Both the position numbers and the translations under genes were made by a program. Positions 1-6,800 of a stretch of 6,988 nucleotides of DNA are shown in pieces (position 1 is the first letter of the stretch; every line of letters starts with the position of its first letter). The stretch spans positions 1-6,988 of the forward strand of contig PMLO01000173.1 of assembly GCA_003158895.1 (NCBI GenBank). The letters are read 5' to 3'. A model generated the notes under the pieces. That model worked only from the letters and a program-made list of their open reading frames with translations. It made no database searches and was not told where the DNA came from. This DNA comes from Propionibacteriaceae bacterium. GTDB taxonomy: Bacteria; Actinomycetota; Actinomycetes; Propionibacteriales; Propionibacteriaceae.

Positions 1-338
1 CCGAGGATGGCGTTGGCGCCGAGGTTGCCCTTGTTCTCCGTGCCGTCGAGCTCGATCATCGCGTTGTCGATCGCGCGCTGCTCGGAAGCCTCCCAGCCGG
101 CGACCTCCGGACCGATCTGCTCGAGGACGTTGTCGACGGCCTTGAGCACGCCCTTGCCGCCGTAGCGCGCCTTGTCACCGTCACGCAGCTCGACAGCCTC
201 GAAAAGGCCGGTCGACGCGCCCGACGGAACCCCGGCGCGGCCTTGGCTGCCGTCCTCCAGAAGCACGGTCACCTCAAGGGTGGGGTTGCCGCGAGAATCG
301 AGGATCTCGCGTGCCTCGATGAAATCGATGTTGGCCAC
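1..338 (-). CDS. eno: Enolase (2-phosphoglycerate dehydratase), N-terminal part, cut by the window edge
   Basis: Enolase interconverts 2-phosphoglycerate and phosphoenolpyruvate in glycolysis; it is a cytosolic Mg-dependent enzyme. About 112 of the usual ~425 residues are visible, covering the N-terminal capping domain. Diagnostic stretches are EAREILDSRGNPTLEV (residues 8-23) and the mobile active-site loop VPSGASTG (37-44, with the conserved Ser42), followed by FEAVELRDGD and, further on, KGNLGANAIL. I chose the GTG at 338-336 because GAAAGG lies 7 nt upstream (351-346), and the protein then begins ANIDFIEAREIL, the usual enolase length. An in-frame ATG at 353-351 would add five residues (MKGTH) but has no Shine-Dalgarno in front of it. 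The gene is transcribed away from the exporter cassette and in the same direction as mazG and mfd. The identification is secure; only the start is open. Confidence 0.96.
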   Translation of the reverse strand, partial: MANIDFIEAREILDSRGNPTLEVTVLLEDGSQGRAGVPSGASTGLFEAVELRDGDKARYGGKGVLKAVDNVLEQIGPEVAGWEASEQRAIDNAMIELDGTENKGNLGANAIL

Positions 339-345
339 GTGGGTG

Positions 346-351
346 CCTTTC
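346..351 (-). promoter_or_regulatory. Ribosome binding site deciding the eno start
   Basis: On the minus strand GAAAGG at 351-346 is followed by a 7-nt spacer and then GTG at 338-336. The upstream ATG at 353-351 overlaps this motif and has only cgacccattgct in front of it, so the GTG is the better start. Confidence 0.55.
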
Positions 352-376
352 ATAGCAATGGGTCGATGTCGAGGTC

Positions 377-404
377 AGCCTATCGGCCCGGATCCCGCGC
401 TCAC
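377..404 (-). promoter_or_regulatory. Candidate eno promoter
   Basis: On the minus strand TAGGCT (382-377) fits the actinobacterial TAnnnT -10 pattern. A weak -35, GTGAGC (404-399), lies 16 nt upstream and matches TTGACA at three positions. Transcription would start near 370, giving a leader of about 30 nt before the GTG start. The -10 is reasonable and the -35 poor; this is prediction by eye. Confidence 0.3.
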
Positions 405-595
405 CCATGACCCGGCGGGGAGTCGCAGGAACGTTCGCCACCCTCCGTACGCCGACTCGAGGGGTCAGCACGAGCTCGTCGCCGGCGGGTCGCGACTCCT
501 CGATTGGGGTGGGTGGAGCCCAAGGAGGCACGTCCCGGGTCGAGAGGCCGCTTCGTGTCGCAACACGCCCTACGGACCGGGCGCGTCGTGGCCAC

Positions 596-624
596 TCGAC
601 TGAAGCACCTCTCTGGCGTAACCT
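596..624 (+). promoter_or_regulatory. Candidate promoter of the PLDc_N/ABC cassette
   Basis: TCGACT (596-601) matches the TTGACA -35 box at four of six positions. After a 17-nt spacer comes TAACCT (619-624), which fits the TAnnnT -10 pattern. The predicted start of transcription is near 631, about 45 nt upstream of the ATG at 677. The spacing is ideal for a housekeeping sigma factor and the start falls inside the palindrome at 625-647. No experimental support is available from sequence alone. Confidence 0.4.
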
Positions 625-647
625 ACTACCTGGCATTACCATGTAGT
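625..647. promoter_or_regulatory. Imperfect palindrome, likely repressor operator of the cassette
   Basis: The half-sites are ACTACnTGG (625-633) and CCAnGTAGT (639-647): eight of nine positions on each side pair symmetrically around position 636, with a 5-nt centre. It begins directly after the proposed -10 box and covers the predicted transcription start, the usual place for a repressor to block initiation. The ACTAC/GTAGT arms recall operators of winged-helix repressors such as the BlaI/CopY type, but the spacing differs and no regulator gene lies in the window, so the cognate protein is unknown. Confidence 0.4.
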
Positions 648-665
648 TGTCGTCAGTCGAAACGC

Positions 666-671
666 AAGGAG
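666..671 (+). promoter_or_regulatory. Ribosome binding site deciding the start of the PLDc_N gene
   Basis: AAGGAG at 666-671 lies 5 nt before the ATG at 677. It rules out the in-frame TTG at 647, which would place this site inside the coding region. Confidence 0.75.
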
Positions 672-676
672 CCGAC

Positions 677-955
677 ATGCAGCTCAGTCCTATCGAGATC
701 CTCCTGTTCACGCTCGTCGGCGTGGTCGAGCTCGGGCTCCTGATCGCGGCGTGGATCGTTCTGTTCCGTACACCCGCCGCGCGGCTGACCCTCCCGAAGT
801 GGGCGTGGGCTGTGATCTGCCTCGTACAGTTCGTCGGCCCGATCGCGTTCTTCGTCGCTGGGCGCAAGCCGCGGCAGGTCGAGGACACCGCGCCGCAGGT
901 CGAGGGCGCCGGCACCACCCAGCGCGTGGTCGACGACCTGTACGGCGACCGATGA
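677..955 (+). CDS. PLDc_N-family small membrane protein (YxlE-like), first gene of the exporter cassette
   Basis: This 92-aa protein matches the stand-alone cardiolipin synthase/phospholipase D N-terminal membrane domain (PLDc_N). Two transmembrane helices are visible, about residues 8-30 (with a buried Glu18) and 42-62. The family pattern is clear in the second one: LPKWAWAVI (39-47), then QFVGPIAFFVAGRK (51-64). A short hydrophilic tail follows (65-92). No HKD phosphodiesterase motif is present, so it is not an enzyme by itself. A strong Shine-Dalgarno fixes the ATG. Its stop overlaps the start of the ATPase gene by ATGA, implying translational coupling. In B. subtilis the PLDc_N protein YxlE is encoded just before the ABC genes yxlF and yxlG and is described as a negative regulator in the sigY operon. 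A regulatory or accessory role for the adjoining transporter is an inference from that resemblance. Confidence 0.85.
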   Translation: MQLSPIEILLFTLVGVVELGLLIAAWIVLFRTPAARLTLPKWAWAVICLVQFVGPIAFFVAGRKPRQVEDTAPQVEGAGTTQRVVDDLYGDR

Positions 956-1890
956 CCCTGAGCGTCTCCGTCGAGGACCTCACCAAGGCGTACCCCGCGC
1001 ACACCGCCGTCGACCACCTCACCATGTCCGTGCCGCAGGGGTCGGTGTTCGGGTTCCTCGGACCCAACGGCGCTGGCAAGACGACGACCGTACGCATGGT
1101 GCTGGGGCTCGCGAGGCCCACATCCGGCTCGGTGAGCGTGATCGGTCACGACGTCGGCTCAGCCAGCGACACCGACCTCGCCAGACTCCGGCGCCGGATC
1201 GGCTTCCTGCCCGACGTACCGGGGTTCTACCCATGGATGTCCGGGCGAGATGTGCTGCGGTTCGCCGGCTCACTCGTGGGCATCACGGGCGCCGGTCTCG
1301 CCAAGCGCACCGAGAGCCTGCTCGACCTGGCGGGCCTCAGCGACGTACGGCAGCGGGTCGGCGGCTACAGCCGCGGCATGAAGCAGCGGCTCGGAATCGC
1401 CCAGGCGCTCATCGGCGCCCCCGACCTGCTGGTACTCGACGAGCCGACCTCGGCGCTGGACCCCATCGGGCGCAAGACCGTGCTCGACATGGTGGCAGCG
1501 CTCCGCGGTCGTACCACCGTCTTCTTCTCCACCCACATCCTCAGTGACGTCGAGCGGGTCTGCGACGAGGTCGCGATCCTCGACGAGGGCCGGCTGATCA
1601 CGCAGGGAAGCGTCGAGGAGCTCAAGGCTCAGTACGGCGGCAGCAGCCGGTACGCGCTGGACGTCACCGCCGATGCCGGACGACTACGCACCCTCCTCGA
1701 GAACGAGCCGTGGGTAGGTCGCATGGTCGACACGCCTTCAGGTGTCGAGTTGACGGTGAACGACCTCGACCTGGCGCGACGCCGCGTGCCCGCCATCGTC
1801 GCGGGACTCGAGATCGGGCTCGTACGGTTCGAGCCGATCGAGACCTCGCTCGAGGACGTGTTCGTCTCCCTCGTGCAGCGTGACGCATGA
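952..1890 (+). CDS. ABC-2-type exporter ATP-binding protein (YxlF/NatA-like)
   Basis: This 312-aa cytosolic ATPase would drive the membrane permease encoded next. Walker A is GPNGAGKT (37-44). The signature motif is present in the form YSRGMKQRLGIAQAL (139-153), with SRG in place of SGG. Walker B is LLVLDEP (159-165), the D-loop is SALD (167-170) and the switch His is His195 in FFSTH. The Q-loop reads IGFLPD (83-88), with Asp88 where many importers have Gln; a Glu/Asp there is common in ABC-2 exporters. A C-terminal extension of roughly 90 residues (from about 220) ends in SLEDVFVSLVQ, as in the DrrA/NatA/CcmA-like exporter ATPases. The ATG at 952 overlaps the preceding stop by four bases; a longer frame opening at 751 would run through the PLDc_N gene and is rejected. 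The family moves drugs, lipids, bacteriocins or ions; the substrate cannot be told from sequence. Confidence 0.93.
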   Translation: MTLSVSVEDLTKAYPAHTAVDHLTMSVPQGSVFGFLGPNGAGKTTTVRMVLGLARPTSGSVSVIGHDVGSASDTDLARLRRRIGFLPDVPGFYPWMSGRDVLRFAGSLVGITGAGLAKRTESLLDLAGLSDVRQRVGGYSRGMKQRLGIAQALIGAPDLLVLDEPTSALDPIGRKTVLDMVAALRGRTTVFFSTHILSDVERVCDEVAILDEGRLITQGSVEELKAQYGGSSRYALDVTADAGRLRTLLENEPWVGRMVDTPSGVELTVNDLDLARRRVPAIVAGLEIGLVRFEPIETSLEDVFVSLVQRDA

Positions 1891-2639
1891 CCGGCTTCGG
1901 ACCGTTCCTCATGAAGGAGCTGCGGGAGATCTCCGCGACCTGGCGGCTGTTTGTCCTGCCGGTAACCCTGTTGTTCTGCGCAGTGGCAAGTCCGCTGCTG
2001 GCGCTCGCGACCCCGTACCTCGTCAAGAGCGTCGCCAACCTGCCCCTCACCCTCCCCGACCCGAGCGTCGCCGACGCGTACGCGCAGTGGACCAAGAACC
2101 TCGGTCAGATCGCACTACTCGTTGTCATCGTGTCGTTCAGCAGCGCCGTCAACGGCGAACGGACGAGCGGCACCGCGGCGATCGCTCTCTCGAAGGGGCT
2201 GACTCCTGCGGCCTTCATCGTCGCCAAAGTCACGGCTGCGTTCGCGCTCGTGGCTGTACCGACAGCGTTGGCGACCGTCGTCATGGGTCTCACCACGCGA
2301 GCTGTGTTCGGCGACGCGGCGTGGGGACCCTTGATCCGTGCGACCGCGGCCTGGCTGGTCCTCGCTCTGTGGTGCGTCACGGTCGTCATCCTGCTGTCGG
2401 CCTTGTTGGACTCGACGAGCGCCACGGCCGGACTTGGCATTGCCGCCTTTGTGGCGCTCGCCTCGCTCTCAGGATGGGGACCCGCGGCTCGGTGGTCGCC
2501 GGCCGGGTTGGTGAACGCCCCGGCGGCACTGGCGACGGGTAGCGAGACGGCCTGGACCTGGCCGGGCCTGACAGCGCTCGCAACCGCGGCACTCTGCGTC
2601 GCCGGCGCCGTCCTGGTGATGAGGCGCCGGGAGCTGTAG
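1887..2639 (+). CDS. ABC-2-type exporter permease (YxlG-like)
   Basis: This 250-aa integral membrane protein is presumably the channel partner of the upstream ATPase. Hydrophobic segments lie at about residues 21-45, 74-88, 111-135, 153-174, 180-197 and 225-245, consistent with six helices. After the second comes NGERTSGTAAIALSKGLTP (89-107), the cytoplasmic GER..GT...LSKP-like stretch typical of ABC-2 permeases of this size. The N-terminus (GPFLMKELREI) is the usual amphipathic coupling helix, and the protein ends in a basic RRREL. The ATG at 1887 overlaps the ATPase stop by four bases; a second ATG at 1911 would remove eight residues and is less likely. The gene ends one base before the end of the convergent mazG. 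The transport class is well supported, the cargo unknown. Confidence 0.88.
   Translation: MTGFGPFLMKELREISATWRLFVLPVTLLFCAVASPLLALATPYLVKSVANLPLTLPDPSVADAYAQWTKNLGQIALLVVIVSFSSAVNGERTSGTAAIALSKGLTPAAFIVAKVTAAFALVAVPTALATVVMGLTTRAVFGDAAWGPLIRATAAWLVLALWCVTVVILLSALLDSTSATAGLGIAAFVALASLSGWGPAARWSPAGLVNAPAALATGSETAWTWPGLTALATAALCVAGAVLVMRRREL
2602..2630. repeat. Perfect 8-bp inverted repeat at the end of the permease gene, possible shared terminator hairpin
   Basis: CCGGCGCC (2602-2609) and GGCGCCGG (2623-2630) can form an all-GC stem of 8 bp with a 13-nt loop. It lies inside the last codons of the permease, just before two convergent stop codons separated by one base. No T-tract follows on either strand, so it is not a classic intrinsic terminator. 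Actinobacterial terminators often lack a clear U-tract, but GC-rich palindromes also occur by chance here. Confidence 0.3.
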
Positions 2640-2640
2640 G

Positions 2641-3267
2641 TCAGCGGCCCTCGGCGCGAATGGAGGACTCCAGGTCGCGCAGCGCGGCGCGGAGGGCGTG
2701 CTCGGGGTCGATGCCCGAGGCCTGGGCGCGGGAGGCCAGAGCGAGCAGCTCTGTACCCACGGCCGCCTCGTCGATCGGCTCCGTCGGCAGGTCGAGCGGC
2801 ACGTCATGGCTGCGTGCTCGCATGATCACCTTGTTGGCGCGTGCCAGCACCGGCAGGCTGACAGGGATCCCGTCGAGCGAGCTGTCACGCTTCTTCTCGA
2901 CCTTCTTGCGCTGCTCCCAGACGACGTTGAGGTCAGCCGGCGCTTCCTGCCCGGCGAACACGTGCGGATGCCTCGCGATGAGCTTCTCGCTGATGCCGCG
3001 CGCCACGTCGTCGATGTCGAACGCGTCACGCTCCGAGGCGATCTCCGAGTGGAACGCGATCTGCAGCAGCAGGTCGCCCAGCTCCTCGCGGAGGTCGTCA
3101 TCCGTCCCGGTCTCGACCGCGTCGACGACCTCGGCCGTCTCCTCCACGAGGTAGTGCAGGAGCGACACGTGGGTCTGCTCCCTGTCCCAGGGACAACCCG
3201 CACGCAGCGCATGCATCACGGCGAGCAGTCGGCGAAGCTGGTCCTCGCCCACGGCGTCCGCTGCCAT
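2641..3267 (-). CDS. mazG: MazG-family nucleoside triphosphate pyrophosphohydrolase
   Basis: MazG hydrolyses NTPs/dNTPs to NMP plus pyrophosphate and is thought to clean up aberrant nucleotides. The 208-aa product opens with the family pattern GCPWDREQTH (24-33), then the metal-binding set EE..E (Glu42, Glu43, Glu46) and EELGD (61-65, with Glu62 and Asp65), and RHPHVF (99-104). The second half keeps the inter-domain signature W117-E118...K121...K125 and SLDGIPVSLPVLARANK (130-146), then GIDPEHALRAAL (185-196). The second domain is shortened: the EExxE helix and EELGD motif are missing, unlike E. coli MazG (~263 aa, two domains). The ATG at 3267-3265 lies 4 nt after the lipoprotein stop (TGAcgacATG), with little Shine-Dalgarno, so translation is probably coupled. 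A frame opening farther upstream at 3576 would cross the lipoprotein gene and is rejected. Confidence 0.93.
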   Translation of the reverse strand: MAADAVGEDQLRRLLAVMHALRAGCPWDREQTHVSLLHYLVEETAEVVDAVETGTDDDLREELGDLLLQIAFHSEIASERDAFDIDDVARGISEKLIARHPHVFAGQEAPADLNVVWEQRKKVEKKRDSSLDGIPVSLPVLARANKVIMRARSHDVPLDLPTEPIDEAAVGTELLALASRAQASGIDPEHALRAALRDLESSIRAEGR

Positions 3268-3271
3268 GTCG

Positions 3272-3796
3272 TCAGGACCCAGAGACGACAGACATCGAGC
3301 CCGTCGGCGGGGCCGCGGCGGTCGCCGAGGCCAGATCGGCGACGAAGGCGGGCCAGGAGCCGTACCGGGGATTGAGCTGCACGGGCAGCGCCACGAACTG
3401 CTGTTGCCAGTCGGTCGACGCACTCGAGACCTGCACCGCGTCCGTGTAGTCCGTCGCGAACTGCTCGCCCAGCGGAGTGGTGAGGAACATCGCATAGGTG
3501 GGGTTGCTGGCGGACAGGGACGAAATGTCGGGTTGCGTGAGGGTGATGCTGTTCTGGCGTGCCACCTGGCGAGCAACCTCGCCGGCGATCAGCTTGGAGG
3601 CCGCGGAGGAGCGTGCAGCCGCGTAGGCGCCGACCGCTCCCGACGACACCAGTTCTTGGGCCATGTCGTCCACCGCGCTCTCCCTGATCACGACGCCGTT
3701 GACGACGGCTGTCGTGTCAGCCGTCTGGGCGCAACCGCCGAGAAGGACGGTCGCGGTGAGGGCGAGAGCGGTCAACGCCGCACGGAGACGAGTCAC
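3272..3796 (-). CDS. Putative lipoprotein with a SurA-N-like N-terminal region
   Basis: This 174-aa protein starts with a lipoprotein signal peptide: basic VTRLR, a hydrophobic stretch at residues 6-19, and the lipobox LGGC with lipidated Cys22. The mature part begins with TAVVNGVVIRESAVDDMAQEL (28-48 roughly), the 'AxVNGxxI' opening of SurA/PrsA-type chaperone N-terminal domains; the rest is helical and Ala/Ser-rich. No parvulin peptidyl-prolyl isomerase domain follows, so it would be at most a chaperone-like or holdase lipoprotein on the outer face of the membrane. The GTG start is chosen from GAAGGG six nt upstream (3808-3803) and from the signal peptide; a longer frame starting at 4081 lies antisense-like over mfd and is not used. 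It sits 23 nt after mfd and 4 nt before mazG. The lipoprotein call is firm, the SurA-N assignment moderate. Confidence 0.8.
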   Translation of the reverse strand: MTRLRAALTALALTATVLLGGCAQTADTTAVVNGVVIRESAVDDMAQELVSSGAVGAYAAARSSAASKLIAGEVARQVARQNSITLTQPDISSLSASNPTYAMFLTTPLGEQFATDYTDAVQVSSASTDWQQQFVALPVQLNPRYGSWPAFVADLASATAAAPPTGSMSVVSGS

Positions 3797-3802
3797 AGTG
3801 TT

Positions 3803-3808
3803 CCCTTC
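3803..3808 (-). promoter_or_regulatory. Ribosome binding site deciding the lipoprotein start
   Basis: GAAGGG (3808-3803, minus strand) is followed by a 6-nt spacer and GTG at 3796-3794. It lies in the 23-nt gap after the mfd stop and selects the start that yields a proper signal peptide. Confidence 0.7.
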
Positions 3809-3819
3809 GTTGTTCCAGC

Positions 3820-6800
3820 TCAGACTACCGATGCTGCCTGGGTGGTCTCGTACACGTTCGTCACGACCTGGCTCGCCCACTCGATCAGGCCGAGTCCGTC
3901 GACGGCCCGCTTCGGCATGGATCCGGTGGTCGGACGCGGGACCAGGATCTGCGTGTCCTTGATGATCGTGCCCGGGTACAGCCGTGTGAGCCTCAGCTCG
4001 CGGGAGTCGAGGAGGCCGGCAGGCGCGAACCGTACGGTGCTGGGCCCGCACACCACCTCGGTGACGCCGTGAAGCCGACACAGCAGGCGGAATGACGCGA
4101 CAGCGAGCAACGCCTGTACGGGCTCTGGCGCCACTCCGTACCGGTCCTGAAGCTCCCCGGTGACGGCATCCAGGTCCTCCACCGTACGGACCTCGGCGAG
4201 CCGCTTGTACATCTCAAGCCTCAACCGTTCCGACTCGATGTACTCGACGGGCAGGTGCGCCTCGACCGGCAGTTCGATCCGCATGTCCGCCTCGGGTTCG
4301 GGCGCGTCGCCACGGAACTCCTCGACGGCCTCGCCGACAAGCCGCAGGTACAGGTCGAAGCCGACGTCGGCGATGTGGCCCGACTGCTCGCCGCCGAGAA
4401 GGTTGCCCGCGCCTCGGATCTCGAGGTCCTTGAGCGCGATCGCCATCCCTGAGCCGAGATCGGTGTGGGCGGCCATCGTCGCGAGGCGGCCGTGAGCGTT
4501 CTCGGTCAGAGCCTTCTCGGGGGGATAGAAGAAGTACGCGTACCCGCGGTCGCGGCCACGGCCCACGCGACCCCTGAGCTGATGCAGCTGCGACAACCCG
4601 AGAAGGTCGGCGCGCTCGATGAGCAGGGTGTTCGCGGTCGAGATGTCGAGACCGGCCTCGACGATCGTCGTGCTGACGAGCACGTCGGTCCGGCGCTCCC
4701 AGAAGTCGACCATCACCTGCTCGAGCTCCCGCTCGGACATCTGGCCATGCGCCATGGCGACGCGCGCCTCGGGGACGAGCTCAGCGATCTGCTTGGCCGT
4801 ACGGTCGATCGACTGCACCCGGTTGTGGATGAAGAAGACCTGGCCTTCACGCGCCAGCTCGCGGCGGATCGCGGCGGTGACCTGCCTCTCGTCGTACGAC
4901 CCTGCGAACGTCAGCACCGGGTGCCGCTCCTCGGGGGGCGTCGCGATGACGCTCATCTCCCGGATGCCCGTGATCGCCATCTCGAGCGTGCGCGGGATCG
5001 GGGTGGCGCTCATCGCGAGCACGTCCACGTCGAGCCGCAGCTTCTTCAGCTGCTCCTTGTGCTCGACGCCGAACCGCTGCTCCTCGTCGATGACGACGAG
5101 CCCGAGGTCGTGGAACTTCACCTCGCTCGACAGGAGCCGGTGCGTGCCGACGACGACGTCGACCTTGCCGTCGGCGATGCCCGCAAGGGTCGCCTTGACC
5201 TCGGCGTCGGTCTGGAACCGCGACAGGGACGCGACCGTGACCGGGAAGCTCGCGTACCGGTCGGAGAACGTCGCCTGGTGCTGCTGGACGAGCAGCGTCG
5301 TCGGGACGAGGACAGCGACCTGCTTGCCGTCCTGCACGGCCTTGAACGCCGCCCGTACAGCGATCTCCGTCTTGCCGTACCCCACGTCGCCGCACACGAG
5401 CCGGTCCATCGGCACGACCCGCTCCATGTCGCGCTTCACCTCGTCGATGCAGACGAGCTGGTCGGGCGTCTCGACGTAGGTGAACGCGTCCTCGAGCTCG
5501 CGCTGCCACGGGGTGTCCGGGGAGAACGCGAAGCCGCGGGACGCCTGCCGCGCCGCGTACAGCTTGATGAGCTCGGCGGCGATCTGGCGTACGGCCTTGC
5601 GGGCGCGGGATTTGCGCTTGTTCCAGTCGGCGCCGCCCATCTTGTCGAGCGCGGGCGCCTCACCGCCCACGTAGCGCGTCACGAGGTCGAGCTGGTCCAT
5701 GGGCACGTACAGCCGGTCGTTCGCCTGGCCGCGCTTGCTGGGCGCGTAGTCGATGACGAGGTACTCGCGGGTCGCGCCGGCGACAGTGCGCTGTACGAGC
5801 TCGACGTAGCGCCCGACGCCGTGGTGCTCGTGGACGATCGGGTCGCCGGTGGCCAGTTCGAGCGGGTCGATCTGCTTCTTGCGACGGCTCGGCAGTCGGC
5901 GTCCGGCCTTGTCAGCGACTTGTTGCCCGGCTAGGTCGTTGGCGGTGTACAGGCGCAGGCCGACCGAGTCGAGCCGGAACCCGTGCGCGAACGGGGCGGT
6001 GGTGATCGTGACGATGCCCTGTTGCGGAGCAGCTGCGACATCCTCGACCTTGGTCGCGCCGATCCCCTGCTCAGTGAGCATCTCGAACAGGCGGGTCACG
6101 AGGCCATGACCCTCGGCAGTGAGGACGACCGTGAGCCCCTGTGCCACCGCTTCGCGCAGGTCGGCGACGGCCGCCTCCGTGTCGCCGCGCCAGGACTCGA
6201 CGGCTCGGGCCGGGACCGTACGGGAGTCGACCCCGGTCACGTCGATCGCCGACAGGTCGATGAGCTCGCCGTCCTCGGACTCCAGCGGCGAGTACTCCTC
6301 GTCGGGCGCGGCCGCGTACGGCGAGAGCGACCACCACGACAGACCGCGCCCGAGCGCGTGGCCGCGGACGTCAGCGAACGGCTGGTACGCGGCGGCGCCG
6401 AGGTCGATCGGCGCCTGACCGCCCCCAGCCGAGGCCGCCCATGAGGCCGCGAGGAACTCCTGTGAGGTCGCCTCGAGGTCGCCGGCGCGAGACCGTACGA
6501 GCTCGGGGTCGCAGACCAGGACGAGGGTGTCTGCGGGTACGACGTCGACGAGCAGCTCCAGGCCGTCGACGAGGGCGGGCGCGAGCGCCTCCATACCCTC
6601 GACGGCGTGACCGGAGGCGATGCGGTCGACCATGTCGAGCAGCTCGGGGTGCGCCTCGCCGAGCAGCCGGGCCCGTTCACGAACCTCCGGCGTCAGCAGG
6701 AGCTCGCGGCACGGGTACGCGACGACGTGGTCGCGCGTGGTGTCGCCCGATCGCTGGTCGGCGACCGCGAAGACGCGGATCTCCTCGACGGTGTCGCCGA

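Larger units (their letters stand above)
339..676. other. Divergent intergenic region between eno and the exporter cassette
   Basis: These 338 bases separate two divergently transcribed units. I see no convincing protein gene: open frames crossing it are Arg/Ser/Pro-rich translations typical of GC-rich non-coding or antisense sequence, with no usable ribosome site. It holds a candidate eno promoter near its left end (377-404), and at its right end a candidate cassette promoter (596-624), an operator-like palindrome (625-647) and the Shine-Dalgarno of the first cassette gene (666-671). The middle, roughly 410-595, shows only short GC-rich repeats of the kind expected by chance. Confidence 0.6.

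Noticed and set aside
412..499. Repeated CCGGCGGG (412-419, 482-489) and inverted GGAGTCGC/GCGACTCC (419-426, 492-499)
   Set aside because: Eight-base GC-rich matches 65-70 bp apart are expected by chance here, and they match no known operator or RNA structure.
522..528. Perfect AAGGAGG on the plus strand in the intergenic region
   Set aside because: No ATG, GTG or TTG follows within 5-12 nt, so it does not start a gene.
751..951. N-terminal extension of the ATPase to a start at 751
   Set aside because: It would run through the PLDc_N gene in another frame and add 67 Arg-rich residues; the ATG at 952 gives the normal family N-terminus and an ATGA overlap.
274..1149. Long minus-strand open frame (291 codons) across the eno-cassette intergenic region
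   Set aside because: It overlaps the well-supported eno start, PLDc_N and ATPase genes, is Arg/Ser/Pro-rich, has no recognisable domain and no convincing ribosome site; it is an antisense artefact of GC-rich DNA.
4465..5934. Plus-strand open frame of 489 codons antisense to mfd
   Set aside because: The translation is dominated by Arg, Asp, Leu and Val repeats typical of the reverse complement of a GC-rich gene, and the opposite strand encodes the intact Mfd translocase with all motifs.
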